This document shows, piece by piece, positions 41,352-51,600 of a stretch of 64,000 nt of DNA. Origin of the DNA: Agelaius tricolor. Its lineage: Eukaryota > Chordata > Aves > Passeriformes > Icteridae. Position numbers and translations under genes: made by a program. Below the pieces are notes generated by a model. The model did not search any database. It saw nothing but the letters and a program-made list of their open reading frames with translations, and had not been told where the DNA came from. The DNA is taken from contig JALJCS010000001.1 of assembly GCA_023055355.1 (NCBI GenBank), forward strand, positions 50,969,381 to 51,033,380, in the 5' to 3' direction. Every line of letters starts with the position of its first letter. Within the stretch, counting starts at the first letter, position 1.

Positions 41352-44270
41352 GGCAGAGGAAGCCTTGGCCCCAGGCCATAAATAAGAATCCCTACTTCCA
41401 GTACAGTCATTTGCCAATATACCCTGGTAATAGTCTTCTTTGGAATCTGTAGTTTCAGATGAGTGTAATGGAAAAAATCACAAAACCCAAAACCAGTTCA
41501 TCTCTTGCTATCTCAGTGGCAGACATGATTTGGGGTTTTTTGGTTTTGTTTGTTTGTTTGTTTTACCATCATTACTTGATTCAGTAATAAGCACCATCTT
41601 TCTGTCTGAGAGATGTTTAGGGGGATTTTCCCCCCTCTCTTTCCTTTGCACTGACAAGCTCTTATCACTTCTCCACCAGGAAAAGAAGCAACGGAACAGC
41701 TCCTGGAAGACAGAAGTGCTGAACTCAAGCATGACCTCAAGCACTGCTCTTGCATTAAAAGGGATTTCCCTTTAATGATCCTTTCCCTCCCTACTAGATG
41801 AATCACACCTCTTACAGAATTATCTGATATTAAAAGACACAGCAAATGACTGAACTATTAAAAGCCTGGATGTTACTACCCATAAATATTACTATAGTCA
41901 TCATCCAAGCATTGAATATTATGTGAGTACTGTCTTAACATTGAGTCTTTCCTAGTGCAGCCTCTCAAACATTTACAATGGTGTTCTGAACACTCTGAGG
42001 TCCTGGTTTAATTTAGTGAGTGTGAGCTACTCCTTCCTGAACAGTAAAAAGAAGCAAAGTAATTAAAATAATTTAGAGATACAAACCTGAATGGGGCCTC
42101 GAGAGATTTCTTTTTTTTTTCCCCCAAGTACAATAAAGAATTGTTATTGATTGATGTGCATGAAACTGATTACCTAAATTTTCACAAAAAATGGATATTC
42201 TGCAATTCCCAGGGACAGCTTTCTCCAGGGTTATGTAAATATTACCACTTACAAGGGTGGACTGTTTCACCCTTATGCTTAACTAGAATGTAGATAGCTG
42301 AAAATTAAAATATTTCTTATTCTGTCCTTAATGCCAAGAACTTTCCTCTTCCCTCAAGAGATGCAGACATGCATACCTACCTAAAAATACATGTGTGCAT
42401 GTCCATAGTTATGTGTGTGTATGTGTGCATATTTACACACACACTTTAAAGAAGAAAATTTTCCTTGACTTTATACATATCTATATATGCTTATATTTCA
42501 TTAAATGTAAGCATTATACCATAAATGATGAGATAAACTATAGGGTATGACTACAAAAAAAACCAAACAGGAGTCATTCAGAAAAGAGGAATTCATGCAT
42601 TCTATAACTACTGATGTTGCTGATGTTTTTAATGTATTCCCATATTGCTGAGGAGTTATGGTTGACAAGACAGAACTTTATTTTGTGCTGTGCAAACTCA
42701 GATCAAATGAATTCCTGCCATCCTGCTCAGACCTGTTTGATAAACATCTGCTCCAGCAATGTGCAATCAACTATGAGTTTATCAAGGTATAAACAGTAAT
42801 TATTAATATTCAGACATGCTTACCATTTAGAAACCAAAAATTAGCTGTTGCCTTTTCAGGTTTTCCTGGGTCTCAGCATCTCCATCATGGCTAGGACTAC
42901 TTGTTAATTTATTTGCTGCAGTTTCCTATACAAAGCAGGGTGCAACTCAGTTCTTTTTTCCCTATTTCCCACCTTAGCTCATCATTCCTACTCCACAGTG
43001 AAACCCTCCATCACTTCAAGTACTCTCTGTAAAACACTGTGAGGGGCTGGGCTTCATATTACATGAGAGACATGTTTTGGATAAAAATATTTTTTTTCTC
43101 TAATCAGATCACTTCAGCAATCTGCTACCTCAGTCCTCAAGAGAGGACAGGGGAAAATGTCCAGGAGAAGGGAACAGTAAGATGCTGGCAGAAGCATATA
43201 CTGTGTAAATCAGAGCACAGATGCTGCCCTAGTTATGCAAGCCCAGTTCCCTCAGGCATCCAGTTCCCTGGATTTTAGCCACCCCACAGACTACCAATCA
43301 TCAAATGCAGAGCCTTCCTACCCAACTATACTTTCCAAGACAGTAGAGAGACTAGGGGAGCAAAAAGAAAAATAAAACAACACACCCACAAAAACCTTTA
43401 AAAGAAAACTCTCCAAGGAGAGGAGGGGGAAAAAAAAAAAAAACAGCAAAACAGGAGGCATTATTCTTTTTCCAGCCATATCCCTGACTTACTTCTTTTT
43501 GAACACAGGCAGAGGAGAAGGATGGCTGCTGTGCAGAGCCAGCACAGACCTGTAAACCCTGGGAAAGATCATGTTGCCACATAACCCTGCTGTGTGACAC
43601 GAGCAAATGATCTGAGCCAGCTGCTGCTACGGGAGGTGAGGTGAAGGAGTTCAAAGCTGAACTCATCCAAAATCCACCTGTTCTCTGAAGGAGTCAATAT
43701 TTAAGACCTGATTTCAAGGTGTGCAGCAACCCTGGCTTCTCATCCTGCCACTGGGAGGGGTGGATACTCAGGAACAGGAGCTCATTATCTGGGAAGATGA
43801 AGTGTTTTAATACTGCAAGAAACTTTGTTCCGCTGTATTTCATTTCTGGGTGCCTTCAGATTGTAAGGCTGTTGAGCAAGAAACTGCCCCTTTTCTAGCA
43901 TACATCCCATCCATAAATTATATTAACAGGACTTAAATATTAGGGTTTTATTCGGTGAGTTTTTTCACTGCACAGATATTAGCACGTTTTTTAAAGGTGT
44001 GCATTAATTGTTTACAATAATTAAATGTAATGATTCCAACAAACTGCTAGTTGCAGTCAAGAATTTACAATCATATTCAGACACTAAGATCTCCCCGACT
44101 TGACAGTTTTAGCCCAAGGTTCTGCAACAATCTGACCCCAAGCAGGGCTGGATTAAAGCACATGTAACATCTCCTGCCGAAAATGCCAGCGTATTGGGAC
44201 TACGGGGTTCTATATCGGCCTAACCTCTAATTGAAGAACTGAAGTCACTTGTGGTTACTTACAATAAAGA
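41352..44270. other. intergenic DNA just upstream of the TNFAIP3 promoter
   Basis: No gene is recognised. The AT-rich block at about 43,920-44,080 contains TAAT cores and a forkhead-like TTGTTTACAATAA (44,009-44,021). It has the look of a conserved noncoding element about 1 kb upstream of the promoter, but this is inference without an alignment. Confidence 0.4.
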
Positions 44271-44272
44271 GT

Positions 44273-44350
44273 CAAAAAAACCCCCAAAAAACAAACAAAA
44301 ACCCCCCCCAAACCAAAAACAAAACAAAACAAGAAAAACAAAACAAAACT
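44273..44350. repeat. A/C-rich simple sequence
   Basis: An irregular tract made almost only of A and C, including AAAAC repeats, sits at the upstream edge of the CpG island. It creates lysine-, proline- and glutamine-rich open frames that should not be taken for coding sequence. Confidence 0.9.
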
Positions 44351-44854
44351 TGTTTGGGTCTGAAAACCTCTGGAAGAGCAATACTTTCCATGGGACGGGC
44401 CCTTTAATGTCCTGCTGGAATGCTGGGGCAGGGGTGTGGGCATCTACCCCCGGGCAGCTGCAGCCCGAGACCCGTGTGCCGGGGCAGAAGCTGGCCACGC
44501 GTGCCCGTGAGGAGGAGGAGGAGGAGGAGGGCACGGGCAGGGCTCCCGGGGCCGCCGCCTCTCCGTGTCCCAGCCAGAGGCTGCCGGGCACGGCCGGGGC
44601 GCCGCTCTGCGCAGGGGCACGGAGCACTTCCGCACCCAGCGACGCAACACCGGGCCGGCCCGTGAGCGGAGCGAAGCCTGCGGGACGGGATGGGCAACCC
44701 CCTGCCCGGGGGGGAAAGAATAAGGAAGGAAGAAATGACATCCCGGCTCCCGAAAATCCCGCGGCTGAGTCACGGCGGGCGGGCGGGGAGGCGGCGGGGC
44801 TGCCCAGTGGCGGCGCCCCCTGGCGGCGCCCGTCCGCGCCGGTTGTCACAGGCC

Positions 44855-44864
44855 GGAAAGTCCC
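44855..44864 (-). promoter_or_regulatory. promoter kB site 1
   Basis: GGAAAGTCCC on the + strand is GGGACTTTCC on the minus strand, the classical NF-kB site and a full match to GGGRNWYYCC. It lies about 130 bp upstream of the inferred start site. TNFAIP3 is a known NF-kB target whose human promoter carries two closely spaced kB elements. Confidence 0.85.
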
Positions 44865-44878
44865 GGCGCTCTGCCGGT

Positions 44879-44888
44879 GGAAATCCCC
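44879..44888 (-). promoter_or_regulatory. promoter kB site 2
   Basis: GGAAATCCCC on the + strand is GGGGATTTCC on the minus strand, again a full consensus kB site. It is in the same orientation as site 1 and 24 bp downstream of it. The pairing matches the two-site arrangement known for the human A20 promoter. Confidence 0.85.
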
Positions 44889-44989
44889 GGTGGGGGTTTT
44901 TTGTGTTGTGTTTTCAATCTCCCTTTTTTTTTTTTTTTCACCCGGGCGCTTAAACAGAAAGGGAAAAAAACAAGAGGCTGGGCTCAGCC

Positions 44990-45167
44990 CTTCATTCCGC
45001 AGCGGCGGCAGCGGCAGCAGCAGCAGCTCCGGCGGGGAGGCGGCGGAGAGGAGGGAAGGAAGGAGCCCCGGCGCGGTGGGGGTTGATGCTCCGTCCCATC
45101 GCCTCAGCCCCGCTGCTGAGCAGGAGTCACGGCAGGATCGGCCGGAGGAGAAGCCGCCCGCGGAGAG
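44990..45167 (+). other. TNFAIP3 exon 1, noncoding (5' UTR)
   Basis: The 3' end is fixed by the donor GAG|GTGAGC, with GT at 45,168-45,169. The 5' end is inferred from the initiator-like sequence near 44,994. It contains a GGC/CAG-rich stretch (about 45,001-45,030) and one upstream ATG at 45,086 in weak context (T at -3, C at +4). Joined to exon 2 at 48,315, this ATG opens a frame that overlaps the A20 start codon. Human TNFAIP3 also has a noncoding first exon. The exon is predicted from splice signals, without transcript support. Confidence 0.65.
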
Positions 45168-48100
45168 GTGAGCGCCGCTCCAGGCAGGATCCCGGAGCAC
45201 TTTTGCAGGAGGGCGCCGCGGGGATCGGCGGCTCTGGCGGCGGGCTCGGCGGTAGCCCCTGTGCCGGCTCCCGGCCGGGCGGGGACGCTGTGCCCGCGGC
45301 TGCGGCCCGGCCCCCGGGGGCTCCGCGGCTGCTGCGGCTCGCAGAGCGAGCACTGCGCGGCCGGGCTGGCTGCGAGTGCCGCGGGGAGATCCGCCCCGGA
45401 GCTGCGGGCTCCTTCTCCTTCTCCTGGGAAGCTGGCGGGCCGCGTTGAACCTTGCCAGCTTGCACGCCCAGCCCCCGGCGGAGCACTAGGGCAGGGAACT
45501 AAGAACGCGGAACACTTACTGTGTGTATACCAGTCCTGTGGGATTTCAAAGAGCCTCGCTCCTCAACTTCTGATTTGGCGAAGAGTAGTACTGTGTTTTG
45601 GTTTGTACCGAGCAAAGACTCAGGCAGAAAAATCTCGGGGGGCTTAAAAGGTATTAAGCATGTTTGTTTTAGAAGTTTTAGCACTTTATGGAGAAGTTTA
45701 TTACTTGCCGGTTTTCAGATAGAGGACAGAAAATGAAAATGACTTTATGAAATCATTGGCAGATCTCAGAACAGTATTCAGCTTTCCCAAGCCCAGCATC
45801 TTCAGCATTACATCTTTGGAAAGGATGCTGTCTCTAATTATTGTTTACAGCTGTTCCTTTCTGGGAATTCCTAGTCATTACCTGTGAGAAGGTTAAAGTA
45901 GCATAGCACACAGCAAAGCACAGTAGACTATAAACTGATATAACTGTAGCTCAGTTTTCTACTTTTAAATGAGTCCAGCTAGGTGTGTATTGAGCTCTGT
46001 TTGTTTCATCACATTGATTTTGAAAATAAGGGTTGCTTGGCTTTTGCTTTGGTTCACATTTATGACTGTAAATAGCACAGGCAGTAATTTCCACCTGTGG
46101 AGGGGAAAAAGTGCCAGTAGAGCATAGTATCAAATACTGTAGTTTCAGTAAATGCTTCTGTAAACTCAGTACTTTTTGTTACTTAAAGCTGGAAATAACC
46201 ATTTCAAGAGTCGATGCCGGTAGTGCTTAGTCATGTGATTAATCTTTATTCGTGTAAAAAAAATCCCATTGACTCAATGTTTCTAGTAACATAAGTAAGT
46301 AATTCAGTACTTGGGTCATCTCAGAGCAAAGCAGAGCTGTGGTTATCACATAGATTAGTAGGGGGTTGTTTATATTTTTTTTAGAGTCATTCATACGTTT
46401 AAATGAAGGATTACATAAATAGCATGTGTAAAACTATACTGGCGAGGAGAGTGGATGAGAAAATATGTAATTTTCATTTTAAGGCTGTGTGCTGGTGAGG
46501 GAATGATAAGAATATGCCATCTTTATTACCTAAAGGAAAGCTTTTCCATATGTTGCAAGATGTGACAGCTGTGCTCACGGTCCAGAGTGCTCTTAGGGTG
46601 TGTGAATGACATCACCCTAAAGCAGGACTTTGTAGCATCGCCTGTTTCAACTGTCTCTATTTAGGGCTTGTCGGGTTATCCTCTGTATCTCTCCATCAGC
46701 TGGTTCTCAGAGAGGTTATAGAGCTCAGCTCTTGGCACCTGGAGTTTGAGGTCCTCTCTCACCCTGAGAAGGTCTTTTCAAAAGCTTTGTCTGGGCATTT
46801 GGAGGTTGATGTTGCCAATGGAAGTGTCTGGATGAAGAGGAGAGAGCAACTATTTCCTTGGGGGAAAAGGAGGTGCCAGAGCCCTTCTGTGCAGGAGGGG
46901 TCTTCTGCCTGCATAGACCTGGGAATGCCTTCCTGGTCCGTCTGTCAGGCTGGAGTTCTTCTTCCTCTCTCTGTGCCTCCCATCTCCATGAGAAAACTTC
47001 CTAATAGTTGCATAAACAATTTTTAGTTGCTTCTTGTTTCCCTGTACTTGATGTCCAGAGATTGATACACATATGTGGCTTGATACTTGTCCCTAGATTC
47101 ATAATCACAATGGTAGGTTCTCCTAATGTGACTAGTTGTACTCTAAACATTTTAAGCATGCATACTTTTATTTTTGAACAAAGCAAGAGTGTTTCTGGAC
47201 AGCATGGAGAGTCTCTCCCTGTAAAAACAGATTATTGTTGTTATTCTTACTGTAGTGCACAGGGGTTTTGAGGGATGTGGTCCCTACGTTTGGCTCTAAC
47301 TAGCCACAAAGTTAGTGTCCTCTGAGTAAGTATTTCATAGAGTGTAGCAGGTTTGAGGTTATGGGTTTCTTTTTTTGTTTTTCCTACTGTACCCCCTGAG
47401 GCCAGAGTTACTGAAGAAAGGGATGCAGGGCAGTAAACATTACATGTCCTGCTGTGGAAATATATTGGGGGTTTTGAGCCAAATGGAAATGCTTTTTCAG
47501 CTCTGTTGACTTACCCGTGAGTAATAGTGGCACTGCAGTCTGCACCCCCACACGGCACAAGCACTTCTGAGCCATAGCTCTGCTGCTCACAAAATACAAA
47601 GAGCCTCAAGAAAAGTAACGTAAGCCTGTCCTCCAGTGACAAATTCCTCATCCACCATATCTGGCCACTGTAAGTATGGGACTGATACTAGCACAGCCTG
47701 CAATTCTTTGTGCTCTTTCTGTACTCTTCTGACCATCACTGCTCAGAATGTATGGGGCTGAGGAAATCTGAAATGGTCATTAACTGCTTTTTTTTTGGCA
47801 TGTTTTCAAAACAAGAGCTTGAAAGGTCCTGAAATTCAGCAAGTGCATATGGGAGTACACTGTGCAATTATCAATTAGTTAAGTTTCCAGGATAATTTTC
47901 CCTTCCCTTGACCTTGCCTTCTCTTATCCTTATTTTGATTTAAATTCTTTTTTTGAATCATGGTGCAGTTTCCTTACTTATGTATAAATCCTCTTCAATA
48001 TCATAGTAAATTATATTAGCAAATGTGTGGGATAAGCTGATCAGTGTCTGTATTTGAGTAATGCAGAAAAGTTAGTGAATGTGAGCTTTGAAAAAACTTA

Positions 48101-48314
48101 TTATGAATTTAATATGAACTTATTATATTTGTTATTTATGAAAGGCTCATATGGGCTGCATCCACTCTACTTGTTTTAGGCAAAACTTCATCCAGAATCC
48201 CACGCTGAAAGTGCCGTGGGATTCTTCTCAGTCACTGCAGAAGTGATAGCACTGTGATAGAAGGACACTAACATGCCAATAAAAGGATCCTTTTTCATTT
48301 CATATGTCTTCTAG
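45168..48314 (+). other. TNFAIP3 intron 1
   Basis: The intron is 3,147 bases with GT...AG ends. The first 300 bases belong to the CpG island. The rest is AT-rich, with no transposon that I recognise. It contains an AP-1-type TGACTCA (46,270-46,276) and a near-kB GGGAATTCC (45,863-45,871). Open frames here, including 46,787-47,271, show no family resemblance. Confidence 0.6.
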
Positions 48315-48616
48315 AAACATGGCTGGCCAACACATCCTTCCTCAAGCTTTGTATCAGAGCAATATGCTGAAGGCTATGAAGATCAGAGAGAGGACACCTG
48401 AGGATCTAGTCAAACCTCCCAGTGGAATAATTCATCACTTCAGGACTATGCACAGATACACCATAGAAATGTTCAGAATGTGCCAGTTTTGTCCCCAATT
48501 TCGGGAAATGCTTCAGAAGTCCCTGACTGACCAGGCTACCCAGACTTCACTGGAGTGCCACAGGAAGCTCAACTGGTGCAGGGAAGTTCGGAGACTCATT
48601 CCTTTGAAGACTAATG
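48315..48616 (+). CDS. TNFAIP3 exon 2 (start codon, OTU N-terminus)
   Basis: The exon follows the acceptor TCTTCTAG and ends AATG|GTAAGT. Translation starts at 48,319. An in-frame ATG at 48,304 lies in the intron and is not in the mRNA. The exon encodes residues 1-99 and the first base of Gly100, including the A20 signature segments K-I-R-E-R-T-P-E-D and M-H-R-Y-T, and catalytic-triad Asp71 (codon 48,529-48,531). One residue is inserted near position 5 relative to human, so OTU numbering is shifted by one. Confidence 0.95.
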
Positions 48617-51600
48617 GTAAGTTTTGAGCAGGTCTTTGCACTCACAGTAAAACAGGTCATACATATGTATCAGCTTTATTAATAGCATCTGAGTTCACAT
48701 TACTGAAGCAGAAGCACATGGCTTTAAAAATGTGCTGCCTTTCAATCTGTTTTGAAATTAAAAATCTTTCCACAAGATGTGCTGTTCTGAGGCTGTAGCA
48801 GACCCTTGCCCATACCACAGTATGTGAATACTGTGGAAATTTCACAGGTATGTTCACAATATCAGTAACCTGTGGCACATCAGAGTCAAGAACAAGGCAG
48901 GGAAACTTGATTTGGAAGCTACTGCCTTCCCATGAATCTGACTCCTACTTGTTGGCTGCTTCATCGGAAGTGCCAAACGTCCTTTACTGCCAGGCAAGGG
49001 GAGCCTTCAGATGCCTTGAGTGACCCGGGATGCATTCCCATGTATATTTAGCAGAAGCTAATATCCTTTCAATAAGCCCTGCTGTTGTAGCTGGCAGGCA
49101 ATGCTTGCTTGCTCATCCAGCTTTAACAACAGTGATGGCAATAGCAGTCAGAACATGGAGCCTCCCAGGAACCTGACACTGCTGTCCCTGGGCTCAGCGC
49201 CCCACTCTGGGGCCTCTCCCTCATCCTCAGCTCCCTGCCTGGGTTTGCCAGCCCTTGCCTTCCCTAAGCACCCACTGCTAAGTCCCATGTGTGTGACTGA
49301 CACCCATCTTTGTGCAACACAAATTTTGCAGTGCCCTTTTCTCTCAACAGTCGGTGCTGGTTTCAGGACTTGTCTTTTGGGTTACTCTGTGTGTGTATTG
49401 CATCAAGTGCTACAAATGAAAAGGCACAGCAGTAGTGCCAAGATTTCCTGAACAGGTTATGTTTCTCCACAATCTTGAGCAGGAAACCTTGGCACATGAC
49501 TGTAAGACTCATGGGCATTTTGCATGCAGTGGAGGAAAGATTCAGTAATGGCTATGACTTGTGGTCATGCAGCTGCAAACTTGGACTCAGGATTCCTTAC
49601 AGCACAGGTTGCCCCTAACCAGGAACAATAGACTGGGACAGTGAGGACTTGAAGAAGATGAGAAATACTTACTCTTTGCTCAAGGAGCAGATCACAGCAG
49701 TTATAGAAACACTGGGTGTGGTGGACCTGCAGCATTGTTGAAATCCATGTTGTGTTCTGGGTTTGCTTCTTTTCATATCTGCTTGTATACACATTGCCCT
49801 TATCTTCATAGTCCACATTTTTTTCTTTCCAAGTTCTGCCATATTTTTCAGTCTGACTCTACCCAGCTGTGTTGTACAGAAGCCATAAAAATAGACCCAC
49901 TGAGTAAATGTCACTGCCCAACCTAGAGCCTGATGCTGATGTGCATGTCTGTAACTGTTGTAGAGGCATTGACCTTCTGGTGGGCTTTTTGGGCTGCCTC
50001 TGCATTGGTGTAAAATCCTCATGATTGCAATTAGGTGTGTGCACAGAAGTCATGGAATCTTGAGCTTTGGAAGGATCAGAGTTGCAGCCAGGGCAGGCAG
50101 TGCTTTGCATGTATACTGGGAAGGTAACATCACTCCAGGTGTTGCATCTTAAAAATTTCACTCGAACAGATTTTCTAGGAAAATGGACAACGTGCACAAT
50201 TTTTGCCCAGGGCAAAGAGTAACAGTTTTAGAATCCCCCATCTCCAGTCAATACAAATCCTGCAGGGGTTAAGGCTGCCTGGACAGACCCTTGTTGGTGA
50301 CCACATTACATTCAGCAGCACTGCCCTCCTTCTTTGTCTCATGGCCATCAGCCAGTGTTACACGTGGGAGTAGTGTGGACTTGGATCCCGCCCATGAACA
50401 GGCGTACCTGTATACGAGGTGCTGAAATATTAGGGCAGGTTGAGGGAAGGCAAAGCAAGATTTGTGGTCTCCCCATACACTGAGCAGACAAAGAACTTGG
50501 CTTCAGTTCAGTGCTTCAGGGTCATTAAGTGCATGAGTAGGAGTGGCTTTGGAAACCTGTGGGTTATGCAAAGTAGTTGCATAGAAGGACCTTTGTAGGA
50601 GAAAGAAAGTAGATTGGACTGGAGGAGAGGATCTCTGAAAGAAGAGCAGAAGCCTGGAGAAGCCCTGTATTATCCCAGAAAACAACTTTTTTTTTTTCCT
50701 CCCATGCGGCATGAAAAAATATTTTTTAAACATTTGGCTGCTTAACCCATTAAACATTTGGCTGCTTAGATATGGGAAGAATAATTTAGTTCTCTCAGTT
50801 AATAGTGGACTTTCTTCAGAAGATTCTGGGGTTTTTTGTGATTAAGGTTGTAGCTGTTGAAACCAGAGAAAGTATCTCCTACAGGATCTTTTGATGTAGT
50901 ATGTTTGTGAATCTGTGGAGTGGTGGGGTTTTCTTAATTAAAAAAGCCGTATTGAATCACCGCATAATTCTTTGCAGACATCTGAATGGAGATAGAAGGA
51001 AAGCAGTAGGAAGTACAAAAATCGAAACTGTTAGGGTTTTTTCTTCTTTTTTTTTTTTTTTAATTGAAAAATTCCAGCATCTATTGGCTGTAGAGATTTC
51101 ACTTGTATAATGAATTGGCATTCATTCCAGCTCGCCCAGCCACACCCCCTGGGAAAGTCCGAGGGAGGCCACACTGCACCCGCAGAACAAAAAGTACAAC
51201 TGTTGCTCAATTGCTAGTCAAACGGTGTGGGGGAATTCCAAGTGCTGTGTAAGGAATTTTGGGCAGTGCTTCTAAATAAAGAACCGAAAGTGAGCTCTCA
51301 GAGAGAGAAAAAAATTAGTCTTATCTTTGCTCTAGATTTTACAAAGGGAAAATTTTAATGGGATTAATATGTCATCTTTCTTGGTTAGAAGGAAACACAG
51401 TCAGTTTTTCTGTCTTCTTGGTTGTTCCCTGATTTTTGAGCTCAAGTAAGCAGCCTGCAGAATTGAAGTAAGCTTTGCAGGGCAGCATAAAATAGAAGAC
51501 GGTTGGAGGAACTTGATATGCACCAATCCCATAACAATTTATGAAGCATTGAGTAGATTTCAAATTATATCTTACTCGGGAACTGGACTCTGTTGTAGGC

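Larger units (their letters stand above)
44440..45480 (+). promoter_or_regulatory. TNFAIP3 CpG island and core promoter
   Basis: CpG dinucleotides and G+C rise abruptly at about 44,440 and fall again after about 45,480, around noncoding exon 1. Within it are an AP-1 site TGAGTCA (44,766-44,772), overlapping GC boxes GGGCGGGCGGGG (44,777-44,788), two kB sites (listed separately), a T tract (about 44,925-44,938), a weak TATA-like CTTAAA (44,949-44,954) and an initiator-like TTCATTCC around 44,994. The start site is therefore put at roughly 44,980-45,000. It lies about 3.3 kb upstream of the start codon and just before a good splice donor. That location, with the kB pair, makes this the A20 promoter with little doubt. 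Confidence 0.85.

Noticed and set aside
44251..45171. Open frame of 306 codons on the + strand over the CpG island
   Set aside because: It begins in an A/C simple tract, runs through promoter elements and exon 1, and is compositionally biased (K/P/Q, then G/A/R). GC-rich DNA lacks stop codons by chance. No domain is recognisable.
44259..45353. Open frame of 364 codons on the - strand over the CpG island
   Set aside because: It is the mirror of the same GC-rich stretch, with long A, P, R and S runs and no family resemblance.
48304..48318. In-frame ATG upstream of the A20 start
   Set aside because: It lies before the intron 1 acceptor (AG at 48,313-48,314), so it is not in the spliced mRNA. 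The ATG at 48,319 matches the A20 N-terminus and has better context.
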